From contig NZ_CP045702.1 of the NCBI RefSeq assembly GCF_014216315.1, forward strand, positions 5,022,001-5,086,000: a DNA stretch of 64,000 nucleotides. Direction: 5' to 3'. Under the pieces are notes generated by a model, which had not been told where the DNA came from, ran no database searches, and saw nothing but the letters and a program-made list of their open reading frames with translations. Of the stretch, positions 18,384-27,185 are shown one piece after another. This DNA comes from Streptomyces finlayi (GTDB lineage: Bacteria; Actinomycetota; Actinomycetes; Streptomycetales; Streptomycetaceae). A program made the position numbers and the translations under genes. Numbering within the stretch: position 1 is the stretch's first letter; each line of letters begins with the position of its first letter.

Positions 18384-19625
18384 GTGCAGCGACTGCGCAG
18401 ACCCGAGGGAGTGGAGAGACCGAGTCTGCGTGGCCTGGCCGCCGCTCTGACCTCGCTCATGGCACTCGCCGCCACCTCCCTCGTCGCAGGCCCCGTAGTG
18501 GCCGCCACGGGCGACGCGGGGCCGTGCGCCCTGCCCAGGACCGGAGCCCACCACTCGCTCGGCCTCGACACCTGGAACGGCGCCTACCCCCGCCCCGACC
18601 GCGGGCTCGACGCGGTCATGATCTTCCTGTCGTTCCCGGACTCCCGGCCCACGGTCACCCCCGCCGTGCTGACCGCCGACTACTTCCCCTCCACCACCCG
18701 CTTCTTCGAGCGCGCCTCGTACGGGAAGTTCACCCTGCGCCCGCACGCCCGGAAGCAGTGGACCGAGATGCCGCGTCCCTCCAGCTGGTACGGGATAGAA
18801 CGGGACTGGGACTCGGGGCGGCGCAGCGCGTACCTGCGCGACGCGATCGACGCGGCCGACGGCGCGGTCGATTTCTCGGCGTACGACATCGTCTATCTGG
18901 TCGCCGACCCGGACGCGCCCGGTGTCGACTCCGACGCCACCAAGGTCGTCAACTTCGACCGTCCGCTGCGGGCCGACGGCACGGACATCAGGCGCGTCGT
19001 CACCGTCTTCGAACAGCACCCGCCCGACCGGAACGTCCTCGCCCACGAGACCGGCCACGTCTTCGACCTGGCGGACCTCTACCACCGGCCCACGGACGGC
19101 AAGGGCGACTGGGACACCTACGTCGGTGACTGGGACGTCATGGGCAGCCAGTTCGGGCTCGCGCCCGAACTGTTCGGCTGGCACAAGTGGAAGCTCGGCT
19201 GGCTCGACGACCTCCAGGTCAGATGCGTGCAGGGCAGCGCCGACCTCACGCTGGAACCCATCGCGGCCACGCCCGCGCCCGGTGGGACCATCGGGACACG
19301 GCTCGCGGTGATCAGGACCGGCGAGAACGGCGCCCTGGCCATCGAGGCCCGCAGCGCCACCGGAAACGACGGGGCGACCTGCACCGAAGGCGTCCTGATC
19401 TACCGGATCCGCAACGGGGCCCCGTCGGGCGGCGGCCCCGTCGAGGTCCTGGACACCCATCCCGGCACCGACGCCTGCTGGGACCGGTCGGTCTACCCGC
19501 CGCTCGCCGACGCGCCGCTGAGCGAGGGGGAGACGTACACCGTGCCCGGCGAGCGCACCAGGATCGAGGTCGCGGGCCGGACCCCTTCCGGCTCCTGGAC
19601 GGTCCGGATCACCACGGGTACGTAG
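18384..19625 (+). CDS. Secreted M6-family metalloprotease
   Basis: A 413-residue exported zinc protease. The GTG start follows GGAGGTAGAT. A basic N-terminus and hydrophobic stretch (about 18-42) form the signal, ending near VAATG. The catalytic motif HETGH (H221-H225) is in NVLAHETGHVFDLADLY, with DVMG further on giving the methionine turn, as in the M6/immune-inhibitor-A-like group. A beta-rich C-terminal part (about 300-413) with a few cysteines may be a binding module. It probably digests extracellular protein. It stands alone before a terminator shared with tRNA-Lys. Confidence 0.88.
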   Translation: MQRLRRPEGVERPSLRGLAAALTSLMALAATSLVAGPVVAATGDAGPCALPRTGAHHSLGLDTWNGAYPRPDRGLDAVMIFLSFPDSRPTVTPAVLTADYFPSTTRFFERASYGKFTLRPHARKQWTEMPRPSSWYGIERDWDSGRRSAYLRDAIDAADGAVDFSAYDIVYLVADPDAPGVDSDATKVVNFDRPLRADGTDIRRVVTVFEQHPPDRNVLAHETGHVFDLADLYHRPTDGKGDWDTYVGDWDVMGSQFGLAPELFGWHKWKLGWLDDLQVRCVQGSADLTLEPIAATPAPGGTIGTRLAVIRTGENGALAIEARSATGNDGATCTEGVLIYRIRNGAPSGGGPVEVLDTHPGTDACWDRSVYPPLADAPLSEGETYTVPGERTRIEVAGRTPSGSWTVRITTGT

Positions 19626-19631
19626 GGCTTC

Positions 19632-19687
19632 GCGCACAGACGAAGAAGGCCCCTCGCTCTCGCGAGGGGCCTTCTTCGTCTGTGCGC
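19632..19687. terminator. 26-bp-stem bidirectional terminator overlapping the tRNA-Lys 3' end
   Basis: A perfect 26-bp stem (19632-19657 with 19662-19687) with the loop TCTC. Its right arm includes the last five bases of tRNA-Lys (19683-19687). It terminates the M6 protease gene on the plus strand and the tRNA on the minus strand. Confidence 0.88.
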
Positions 19688-19756
19688 CGTCAGGGACTCG
19701 AACCCCGGACCCGCTGATTAAGAGTCAGCTGCTCTAACCAACTGAGCTAACGGCGC
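19683..19756 (-). tRNA. tRNA-Lys (anticodon CTT), third copy
   Basis: Same 74 nt as the copies at 4098 and 8421. Its 5' end overlaps the last ten bases of the primase-like gene, and its 3' end overlaps a long terminator stem. Confidence 0.97.
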
Positions 19757-20436
19757 CTGGTGACGTCGTAGACATTAGCACCCGGATCGGCAGGAGGAAA
19801 AATCGAATCCCCGGAGGCCGGGGAGGGCTGTGACCTGCCCACCCGTACGCACGCCCACAGCAGTACGTCGGGGCCGGGGAGCCACGGGCCAGGGGTGTCG
19901 GGGGCCACCACCCAGCGGGGTCCTGTGCCCTCGGAACCACCGGCCAGGGGAGGCACGGTCACCGCGTCACCCGCGCCGTGGCAGAGCAGCGGCGGCACGG
20001 AACCCCGGTGCGCTCCCGGCTGCCCGGGACCCGCGGTGCCCCACTCCTCCCAGTCGAGCAGCGACGGCAGCCGCTGGGCCGTACCGGGGGCGGCGAACAG
20101 CAGCGTCCGGCCCCGGTGCGTGGCGACCGGGCCGGAGCCCGGCCCCTTGGACCAGAGCTGCTCCAGCATCCGCCGCCCGAACAGCGCGGGCACGTTCACC
20201 ACGTCGAAGACGGACCCGCACGGCAGGACGCCGGGGGCACCCGGACGCGCCTGCCACTGGGAGAGCGTGCTGCGCGGATACGCCGAGGCGCCGGCGAGCC
20301 AGGAGGCCCCCGCGGCGGTCACCTGGGCGGCCGGGTGCCGCGGCTGGTCCCGCAGCAGAGCGAAGATGTCGACGTTGCGGTGGGAGGCCCCTGCGGCGGC
20401 GGGGAGGGGCGATTCGTCTTTCGTCCATGCGCTCAT
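19747..20436 (-). CDS. Prim-Pol-like protein, probably catalytically degenerate
   Basis: A 229-residue protein that resembles the Streptomyces group annotated as bifunctional primase/polymerase N-terminal domain. The core reads GVLPCGSVFDVVNVPALFGR and HRGRTLLFAAPGTA, followed by LDWEEWG and a short WVVAPDTP strand near the C-terminus. The usual acidic DxD pair is reduced to DVVN, so polymerase activity is doubtful. It is the last gene of the minus-strand run that begins with the nuclease at 25182. Its final codons and TAG stop lie inside tRNA-Lys (19747-19756). The start ATG at 20436 was chosen because residues upstream do not look coding. Function is unknown. Confidence 0.65.
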   Translation of the reverse strand: MSAWTKDESPLPAAAGASHRNVDIFALLRDQPRHPAAQVTAAGASWLAGASAYPRSTLSQWQARPGAPGVLPCGSVFDVVNVPALFGRRMLEQLWSKGPGSGPVATHRGRTLLFAAPGTAQRLPSLLDWEEWGTAGPGQPGAHRGSVPPLLCHGAGDAVTVPPLAGGSEGTGPRWVVAPDTPGPWLPGPDVLLWACVRVGRSQPSPASGDSIFPPADPGANVYDVTRRR

Positions 20437-20573
20437 GCGGACAGGTCTACAAGGAGTGACGGTGCCGATTCGGGGAGTTGCCGGAAACGGGGACAGAACG
20501 GGGGGCGCAGGAGTATCTTGCCCGGGCATATGCCAGCTGCGGTACCCGGTGACCCGGGCGGTCCCCGCGCCCG

Positions 20574-20915
20574 TCAGGGTCCCGCGTTCCTGAGCAGCGA
20601 CCGGCCGAACTCGATCATCTTCTTGGCGTAGTCCTCGGTCCACTCGGCGCGCTCCGCGACATCCGCCGCCGTGAGCCGGTCGAAGCGGCGCGGATCGGCG
20701 AGCTGGGCGGCGGCCACCGCCTGGAACTCGACGGCCCGGTCGGCCGCCGCGCGGAAGGCGTGCGTGAGCTCCGTGGCACGCGCCAGCAGCTCCTTCGGGT
20801 CCTCCATCGCGTCGAGGTCGAAGAAGTGCTCGGGGTCGGCTGCCGCCTCCGACGGCTCGAAGAGCAGCGGAGCGGGACGCATCCGCTGCCGCTCGTTCCG
20901 CTCGGGTTGTGCCAT
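20574..20915 (-). CDS. Small conserved-looking protein of unknown function
   Basis: A 113-residue, mostly helical, acidic protein (FFDLDAME, AAADRAVEFQAVAAAQL, AERAEWTEDYAKKMIEF). It has no signal or membrane segment. GGAGGAGCACC directly before the ATG is a strong ribosome site and fixes the start. It follows the helicase gene by 102 bp on the same strand and may belong to that operon. I do not recognise a family. Confidence 0.75.
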   Translation of the reverse strand: MAQPERNERQRMRPAPLLFEPSEAAADPEHFFDLDAMEDPKELLARATELTHAFRAAADRAVEFQAVAAAQLADPRRFDRLTAADVAERAEWTEDYAKKMIEFGRSLLRNAGP

Positions 20916-21017
20916 GGTGCTCCTCCTTCGGGCGGGCCAGGTGGCCACCCTCCATTGTCCAACCCGGCGCAAGAGGGCTGGGACGGGTCCAGGGCCTCTC
21001 GTTAGGACGAGGCCGTG

Positions 21018-22361
21018 TCAAGGCCGCCAGCGCACCCGGTGTTCCGCGAGATGTGCCAGCACCGAGTGATTCGCGTCCCATCCGTCCGGGAATTTGACCG
21101 TGACGCCCAGCTGGACAGGCTCGGTCGACGGGTGCTCGTCCAGCAGGTCCTCGACACCCTCCCGGCACACCACGATGCAGGCATGGCGATGGCGCGAGGC
21201 CAGGACGCAGAGACGGCCCGTCTCCAGGTGGAAGGCCGTGGCGTCCGGGCGTCCCGACAGCGGGTGCAGGACCACCGTCACATCGAACTCCCGGCCCTGC
21301 AGCCGGTTCGCCGTGTCCACGGCCACGCCCGAGACCCCCAGTTCGGCCAGTGCGGCCCTGACCGCCGCCGCCTGGTCGCGGTGGGCCGTGCCGACCGCGA
21401 CCCGGTCCGCCGTCACCGGGGCCGGATCCGGTGAGCGCTCGCTCGTCGCCGCCCCGCCCCGGTCCAGCAGCCGACGGACGGTCAGGGCCACCGCCCGCAC
21501 CGCCTCCGGGTCCGTACGCGGGGTGTGCCTGGCCGGAAGCTCCAGCAGCCCCCAGCCGGACTCCGCCGCCTCGTCGAGCACCCGGTCCGGCGCCGAACCG
21601 TCGGACGGCACCCCGAAGGCCAGGCGCCGTTCCCCGCGCTCCGTACCGCTGCGGAACGGCGTGAACGGGTAGAACGCGTCCGAGACGAGCGGCGCCGCCG
21701 AGGCCGGCAGCCGCCAGGACACGGGCAGCCGGTGCTGCGGCAGCTGCGGGTTGTGGGCGAGCAGCGTGGTGACCGCGCTCGCCGACGGGTCGTACGACAG
21801 CCCCGCCCACTGGTCGGCGCCGACGATCGAGAACGGGTCCAGCTGGCCCGGGTCACCGACGAACAGCGCCCGTTCGAAGAGGCCCGCGACGGCCAGCAGC
21901 GCGTCCGAACGCATCTGGTACGCCTCGTCGACGATCGCGTGCCCCCACGGCTCCACGTTTTTCACGTGGGCCCACTTGGCGGCCGTCGAGATGACGATGT
22001 CGAGCCCGGCGAGATCCGCCGCCTTCGCCGACTTCCGTACGTTGTCCAGGCCGTCGAGCACTGTGTCGTACGGGTCGGAGTCGTTGCTGTGCAGACGGCC
22101 CACCGGCAGCTCCGGCGCCTTCTCGGCCAGCCGGACGACCAGATCGTCGACCTGGGCGTTCGTCTGTGCGATCACCATCAACGGGCGGCCCGCAGAGGCA
22201 AGTTCGAGGGCGGCGCGCACCACAAGGGTCGATTTCCCGGCGCCCGGCGGCGAGTCCACCACGATGCCGCGTGAAGTGCCGTGCAGGGTGTCGTGGAGGA
22301 TCCGGTCGGTTGCCCGCGTCGCCTCGGCGCCCGGGTCGAACGTGGCCTTCTCCGAGGTCAC
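21018..22361 (-). CDS. SF1-type helicase/ATPase of a coupled three-gene cassette
   Basis: A 447-residue ATPase. Walker A is GAGKST (residues 40-45), Walker B VDEAYQ (about 143), motif III GDPGQLDPF (about 168), then SWRLP (motif IV region) and TANRLQGREFDVTVV with the motif V/VI region at about 350-400, ending CVLASRHRHACIVV. The arrangement is that of compact Upf1/Dna2/RecD-like SF1 helicases without large insertions. Its start overlaps the stop of the preceding gene by four bases (ATGA), and that gene overlaps the nuclease gene, so a stable complex is plausible. The terminal arginine finger is less clear (SRHRH). The substrate, DNA or RNA, is not determined. Confidence 0.83.
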   Translation of the reverse strand: MTSEKATFDPGAEATRATDRILHDTLHGTSRGIVVDSPPGAGKSTLVVRAALELASAGRPLMVIAQTNAQVDDLVVRLAEKAPELPVGRLHSNDSDPYDTVLDGLDNVRKSAKAADLAGLDIVISTAAKWAHVKNVEPWGHAIVDEAYQMRSDALLAVAGLFERALFVGDPGQLDPFSIVGADQWAGLSYDPSASAVTTLLAHNPQLPQHRLPVSWRLPASAAPLVSDAFYPFTPFRSGTERGERRLAFGVPSDGSAPDRVLDEAAESGWGLLELPARHTPRTDPEAVRAVALTVRRLLDRGGAATSERSPDPAPVTADRVAVGTAHRDQAAAVRAALAELGVSGVAVDTANRLQGREFDVTVVLHPLSGRPDATAFHLETGRLCVLASRHRHACIVVCREGVEDLLDEHPSTEPVQLGVTVKFPDGWDANHSVLAHLAEHRVRWRP

Positions 22362-23995
22362 AGCAGGTCCTCCGCGGTCACGGGGTCGGGCTGTTCGGCC
22401 CGTTCGGCGGCGGCTCCGGGCGGGCCGCCGTGGGTCCAGGGGGTCTCCTCGGGCTCCGGCAGCTTCGGGCCGCCGCGAGGATCGTGCTCGAACAGCGTCC
22501 AGACGATCCGGTCGCCCGGCTCGGGGACGGAACCCGGTGCGGGTTCCTTGCTCCGCCCCATCCGGTCAGTGATCCGCAGCACCAGCAGGAGGCCGTCCTC
22601 CCCGCCCTCCGCGTCCTCCCCGTCTTCGTCCGCTGCGGGCATCTGCTCCACGAACTCCGCGGTCTGCGGTTTGCCGTCCAGCGAGCGGTACACCTTCGTC
22701 CGCTCCCCGAGGTGCGGGTGTTCATCCGTGCGGACCGTGACCAGCGGGCGCGGCGAGGGGCGCTTCGACTCGGTGTACGCCATCTCCACGTCCGTCACCT
22801 CCCCGACGAACGCCTCGCCCGACAGTCGGCGCCCGGCGAGCACCAGCGGGTCGTCCAGCGCCTCCTGCGCGTCGAGCTGGGCCTGGGCCGCCTCCCGGGA
22901 GGCCAGCTTCCGCGCGGCCGTCACCGCGTCGTCCCGGCGCGGCTGCGGAGGCTCCCCGGCCCGCACCCGGTCCCGGTGTCCGGTGAACGACCAGCGGTCC
23001 CGCGTCCAGCGGTCCTCGGCCCTGGCTCCCTCGGGCATGCCCTCCAGCAGGTCGAGCCCCCGCCACACGGCGTCCCAGGTGGGCAGCATGACCTTCGCCA
23101 GCAGTGATCTGATCTGCCGCTCGGCACGTGTCAGTTCGGCCAGGCGCTCGTCGGCGGAGAGTCCGTCCTCCGCGGATGCCAGTGCCGTACGCGCCCGGTC
23201 GTACGCCTCGACGGCGGGGGCCAGCAGCCGGTTGTCGAACGCCGGGTCCGTGGCCGGTCCGGCGGGCGGGCAGAGCAACTGGCCCTCCTTGTCCCGCTCC
23301 AGCTCCGCGCGCAGGGCGGCATCGGCGCCCGAGCCGCCGTCCGGCGGTGCGATCCAGGCCAGCAGAGCGCCGAGATGCTGGTCCTCCAGGCTGCTCTGGC
23401 CCGTCGCCCAGTGCCGGTTCAGCAGATCGGTGGTGGCGAGCAGCAGGGACGAGCCCGGCACCCGGGCCCGCTCCGCGTAGTGCGTCAGCCAGCGGCCCAG
23501 CAGGGGCACCCGCGCGGGCGCCGGATACGGGGTGTCCGGGTCGTCCTCCGCGGTCCGCCGGAAGCGCATCGAGCGCCCCAGGAGGCGTACGAAGTCGATG
23601 CCCGCATGGCTCGGCACGATCAACTGGGCGGCTTCCGTGCACAGTTCGACCTCGACCTTGACCTTCTTGCCGGTCTCGGGATCGGTCTCGTTGCGCTCGG
23701 CCGGTTCCACGACGTCGGCGTACGACTCGATGTGCGGCAGCACCGCCTCGGCCAGCTCGGCGAGGAACGCGAACCGCAGATCGCGGTCGCGCGGCTGGGC
23801 CACGGCCAGCAGCCGGGGCGCCTCCCGGTCCGTACCCACCAGGGCCCCGAGCGGGGCACCCGCCTCACCGGCGGTGGTGAGCGGCACCAGGACGAGCGGG
23901 CGGCCGGTGAGATGGCGGTGGCGCACGGTGGCCAGGGGCTGCGCGCGCCCGTTCTCCACCGCCTCCAGCCGGGCGAGTGTGGTGATCAGTGACAT
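22358..23995 (-). CDS. Unrecognised 545-residue middle protein of the helicase-nuclease cassette
   Basis: No known domain was identified. The first 100 residues look beta-rich with RHLTGRPLVLVPL, then helices, then an Arg-rich middle (about 290-390). An acidic stretch of Asp, Glu and Gly sits at about 455-470 and the C-terminus is Pro-rich. There is no signal or transmembrane segment, so it is cytosolic. The ATG at 23995 lies inside the end of the nuclease gene (10-nt overlap) and the stop overlaps the helicase start, so all three are probably translated in a fixed ratio. It could be a DNA-binding or bridging subunit (inference). Confidence 0.75.
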   Translation of the reverse strand: MSLITTLARLEAVENGRAQPLATVRHRHLTGRPLVLVPLTTAGEAGAPLGALVGTDREAPRLLAVAQPRDRDLRFAFLAELAEAVLPHIESYADVVEPAERNETDPETGKKVKVEVELCTEAAQLIVPSHAGIDFVRLLGRSMRFRRTAEDDPDTPYPAPARVPLLGRWLTHYAERARVPGSSLLLATTDLLNRHWATGQSSLEDQHLGALLAWIAPPDGGSGADAALRAELERDKEGQLLCPPAGPATDPAFDNRLLAPAVEAYDRARTALASAEDGLSADERLAELTRAERQIRSLLAKVMLPTWDAVWRGLDLLEGMPEGARAEDRWTRDRWSFTGHRDRVRAGEPPQPRRDDAVTAARKLASREAAQAQLDAQEALDDPLVLAGRRLSGEAFVGEVTDVEMAYTESKRPSPRPLVTVRTDEHPHLGERTKVYRSLDGKPQTAEFVEQMPAADEDGEDAEGGEDGLLLVLRITDRMGRSKEPAPGSVPEPGDRIVWTLFEHDPRGGPKLPEPEETPWTHGGPPGAAAERAEQPDPVTAEDLL

Positions 23996-25182
23996 ACCGC
24001 CCGGCCCTCCAGGGCTTCCGCGCGCAGGGCCGCGGCGCGGCGCAGTGCGGCCACCGTCGGGTCCGCCGGGTCGCCCTCCTTGCCCGCGGCGGCGGCCAGC
24101 ACCGCGCCGACCGTCGTGAGCCCGCCGAGTTCGCCCCTGACACTGCGCCCCAGCGACTCCACCGCCCCCTGGACCCGGGACTTCTCCCGGCAGTGGAAGG
24201 CCAGCTCGCACGCCGCCAGGCACTCCGGCGCGTACGCCGCGCCGACCGACTCGACGGCCTGGCCGAGCTCCTGCGGCGAGCACCCCGGGTCGAAGGTGGT
24301 GCCCTCGGGCAGGGTGGCGGCGATGTCCTCGATGCGCGTCAGTCTGGTCAGCTGGCGGCGGGTGACGGCCCGCTGCTTGCGGACGTCGACGACCGAGGCG
24401 GTCGGCAGGTTGGAGAAGTCCTTCGGGCAGACCAGCAGCACCCGGTGCCCGACCCTGGCGCCCCCGGTCTTCTCGGCGATCCGCTCCAGCGCCAGGACGT
24501 AGACGGCGGACTGCCGGGCCGCGGCACCGACCTTCGCCGCGTCGGCCGAACCGTCGATCATGGGGAAGGACTTGATCTCGACGACCGTCCAGGTGCCGTC
24601 GGGGTGCACCACCACGGCGTCCGGCTCCAGGTAGGCGGGCGAACCCGCCACCTCCAGGGCCAGCATCGGATGGTCGAGCAGGGCCCAGCCGCCCGCCGCC
24701 GTCGCCTCCCGCAGGGCCAGCGCCGTCCTCGCCGCGCGGCCCTCGGGCCCTGCGGCCGTCAGATCGGGCACCTGTGCCTCCTGCGGGGCTGCCTCGCAGC
24801 CGCCGCCGAGGCGCTCGTACAGCAGGCGGAGCAGTTCCGTACCGCCGTCGGCCTTCACCTTCGCCTCGAACGCGTTGCCCCGCATGAACGCGAACTGCGA
24901 CTGGCCGAACGCCGCGGGCGAGCCGAGCGCCGTGGCGAGCACGGCCTTGTTCACCCCCGCCGCGTCGAGCAGGGCGCGCCGCTTGCAGCCGGGGTTGGCG
25001 GCGAGGGCGGCCAGCGCGCGTGCGTCGAGCGGGTGGGGGGCGACGGACGGGCCGCGCAGCTCAGCGAGCCGCTGCCGCAGCGTCGTCGCCGGCCGGGGCG
25101 CCGGTGTCGGTGGAATCTGCGGAGGGGGTCCGCTGGCCGGGTATTCGCTCACCCGCGGAAGTCTCGCATCCGGCACTGACAT
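23986..25182 (-). CDS. PD-(D/E)XK nuclease of the RecB/Cas4 type with candidate Fe-S cluster
   Basis: A 398-residue protein. The nuclease core shows PDAVVVHPDG and VVEIKSF, the D-...-ExK motif, followed by RQSAVYVLAL as the helix with the QxxxY-like motif of RecB nucleases. One cysteine stands N-terminal to the core (NPGCKRR, about 67) and three C-terminal (PECLAACELAFHC, about 333-343), the 1+3 cysteine layout that holds a 4Fe-4S cluster in Cas4, AddB and Dna2. It is the first gene of the coupled cassette. Its start region overlaps the end of the PAP2 gene by 122 bp in another frame; a GTG at 25152 is an alternative start. It probably degrades or resects DNA with the helicase (inference). 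Confidence 0.78.
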   Translation of the reverse strand: MSVPDARLPRVSEYPASGPPPQIPPTPAPRPATTLRQRLAELRGPSVAPHPLDARALAALAANPGCKRRALLDAAGVNKAVLATALGSPAAFGQSQFAFMRGNAFEAKVKADGGTELLRLLYERLGGGCEAAPQEAQVPDLTAAGPEGRAARTALALREATAAGGWALLDHPMLALEVAGSPAYLEPDAVVVHPDGTWTVVEIKSFPMIDGSADAAKVGAAARQSAVYVLALERIAEKTGGARVGHRVLLVCPKDFSNLPTASVVDVRKQRAVTRRQLTRLTRIEDIAATLPEGTTFDPGCSPQELGQAVESVGAAYAPECLAACELAFHCREKSRVQGAVESLGRSVRGELGGLTTVGAVLAAAAGKEGDPADPTVAALRRAAALRAEALEGRAVCH

Positions 25183-25993
25183 CCGGGGCCTTACCGGTGT
25201 TCACGGCCGTGCGTACGGCGGCGAGCCCCGCCAGGAGCCGGCCCTTCACACGGTCGGCGAGGCGGATCACCGGCTTCGTCAGGAGGGCTCCGGCCGTCAT
25301 CACGGCGACACCCGCGACGGCGTCGAGGAAGTAGTGGTTCGCGGTGCCCATCACCACGAACGTGGTCAGCAGGGGATAGGCGATGGCGAGGCCGCGTACG
25401 AAGGGGTGACGGCCGTGCCGCCACAGCAGGACACCGCACCACACCGACCAGCCGACGTGCAGGCTCGGCATCGCCGCGTACTGGTTGGTCATTGCGCCGA
25501 GGCCGCGCGGGGCGCTCGCCTCCGCGCCCCACCAGCCGTACGAGCTGTACTGGGCCATCGTGTCGACGAAGCCGTACCGGGCGTCGAGGAGCCGGGGCGG
25601 GCAGGTCGGCATCAGCGTGAAGCCGATCAGCCCGAGGAGCGTGGAGGTCATCAGCCAGGTGCGAGCGGCCCGGTAGGCGTCCTTCCGTCGGCGGAACAGC
25701 CAGATGAGGATCGCCGGGGTGACGAGGTAGTGCAGCGAGGCGTACGCGAAGTCGGCGGGTATCCCGAGCATCGGGTTCGCCGTCAGCAGGCGGTTCAGGG
25801 GGTGCTCGGCGTTCAGGAAGAGCGACTGCTCCAGGCGCAGGATGGCGAGCCCGTGGTCGACGGCGGTCGACACGTCGCCGCGTACCAGCAGGCGTCCCGC
25901 CGAGTACAGCGCGTACACCACCGCGATGAGCGGCAGCTCCGTCCACCAGCGGGGGCGGTGGCCGGCTGCTGGCGCGGCGGTGGCGTGCTGCAT
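25061..25993 (-). CDS. PAP2-family membrane phosphatase, AUR1-like
   Basis: A 310-residue integral membrane protein with about six transmembrane helices. The phosphatase motifs are MPSLHVGW and GTANHYFLDAVAGV; the earlier TCPPRLL fits the AUR1/inositol-phosphotransferase branch. It would remove or transfer phosphate on lipids at the outer face of the membrane. A hydrophilic 50-residue C-tail extends 122 bp into the nuclease reading frame. The ATG at 25993 follows GGGGAG by nine bases. It is not obviously related to the nuclease cassette despite the overlap. Confidence 0.85.
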   Translation of the reverse strand: MQHATAAPAAGHRPRWWTELPLIAVVYALYSAGRLLVRGDVSTAVDHGLAILRLEQSLFLNAEHPLNRLLTANPMLGIPADFAYASLHYLVTPAILIWLFRRRKDAYRAARTWLMTSTLLGLIGFTLMPTCPPRLLDARYGFVDTMAQYSSYGWWGAEASAPRGLGAMTNQYAAMPSLHVGWSVWCGVLLWRHGRHPFVRGLAIAYPLLTTFVVMGTANHYFLDAVAGVAVMTAGALLTKPVIRLADRVKGRLLAGLAAVRTAVNTGKAPDVSAGCETSAGERIPGQRTPSADSTDTGAPAGDDAAAAAR

Positions 25994-26360
25994 CCGGTGG
26001 CTCTCCCCATGTTCATGCTGCGGTCGAAAAGCATTCAACCGTACGGCGGACGTCGGCCGGGATTCCGTGGGGGTCCCGGTTCCGGCCCCGCTTCCGGCCG
26101 CGGTCCCGGCCCCGTTTCCGTGACCGGGGCCAGTGACCGTGGCCAGTGACCGGGGCCGGGACCGCGCTGGGAGGGACGTCGATACGGCCCCGGAGGTTGC
26201 CTTCCGGGCACGTGGGAGATGATGGAGCGGGAGGAATCGGCCACGCCCCGACCGGGGCCAGGGACCGGATTGCGCCCCTCGTCGCTGTATGTCGCTGTAT
26301 TCGGACACCGCCGTCCGGGACCTATCAGATCGTGAGATCTCAGTTCCAGGGAGAGCCCCC
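25994..26360. other. Divergent intergenic region with GC-rich short repeats
   Basis: 367 bp without a credible gene between PAP2 (minus) and the phosphatase (plus). It contains degenerate repeats of AGTGACCGGGGCC at about 26112-26160 and a clean 10-bp tandem pair at 26281-26300. Promoters for both genes must lie here. Confidence 0.6.
26281..26300 (+). repeat. 10-bp tandem direct repeat
   Basis: GTCGCTGTAT occurs twice in a row, about 60 bp before the histidine phosphatase start. It could be a regulator site or chance. Confidence 0.7.
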
Positions 26361-26957
26361 ATGGCACCGCGCATCCTGCTCGCCCGGCACGGCCAGACCC
26401 AGTGGTCGGTGCGGGGCAATCACACCGGCAGGACGGACATTCCGCTGCTGGACACCGGCAGGGAGGGTGCCAAGCTGCTCGGCGAGCGTCTGCACCGGGC
26501 GCCGTGGGCGGGGCTGCCCGGTGTCGAGGTCAGGACCAGTCCGCTCGTCCGGGCGGCCGAGACCTGCGCGATCGCGGGGTTCGGGGAGCGGGCGGAGCCG
26601 TGGGACGCGCTGATGGAGTGGGACTACGGCGCGTACGAAGGGCTGACGCCGGCACAGATCCGGGCCGGCCGGCCGGACTGGCTGATCTGGCGGGACGGGG
26701 TCCCGGAGGGCGAGACGACGTCCCAGGTGTCCGGCCGTGCGGACGAGATCGTGGACTGGGCGAGGTCGGCGGACCACGACGTCCTGGTCTTCGCCCACGG
26801 CCACATTCTGCGGGCGCTGGCGGCCCGGTGGCTGGGGGAGGACCTGTCGTTCGGCGCCCGTATCCGTCTCGATCCGACGTCGCTGTCGGTACTGGGCTGG
26901 GCGTACGGCCGGCCGGCGCTGGAGCGGTGGAACGACACGGGTCACCTGGACCGCTAG
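26361..26957 (+). CDS. Histidine phosphatase (phosphoglycerate mutase-like)
   Basis: A 198-residue cytosolic enzyme. The phosphohistidine motif is LLARHGQT (His10), with RTSPLVRAAET supplying the second arginine, MEWDYGAYEG the acid and VFAHGHILR the second histidine. All four catalytic features of the branch are present and the length is normal. GGGAGAGCCCCC precedes the ATG. Substrates in this group range from phosphosugars to nucleotides and cannot be told here. Confidence 0.92.
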   Translation: MAPRILLARHGQTQWSVRGNHTGRTDIPLLDTGREGAKLLGERLHRAPWAGLPGVEVRTSPLVRAAETCAIAGFGERAEPWDALMEWDYGAYEGLTPAQIRAGRPDWLIWRDGVPEGETTSQVSGRADEIVDWARSADHDVLVFAHGHILRALAARWLGEDLSFGARIRLDPTSLSVLGWAYGRPALERWNDTGHLDR

Positions 26958-27185
26958 GGTCTTTCCCGCTCCCTGATCCGGCCTGATCCAAACGAAAGAC
27001 CCCAGGTGCGGTGGGTGCCTGGCTGCGGGCCGTCCCGCGCCGCGTCCTCGGGCGCCGGACGGGCCGAAGGGGGCCGGACCTGCCGGGAGGCGCCCGGAGA
27101 TGGAGGGGTGCCGCGCCGTCGACGGGGAGCCGGGGGTGTGTGTTGCGAGCCCGTCCGGCGTGCGGGGAGGGAACCCGCACCCGCT

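Noticed and set aside
19632..26360. Integrated element at tRNA-Lys
   Set aside because: No integrase, no duplicated tRNA fragment as attR, and the genes beyond look chromosomal with normal composition.
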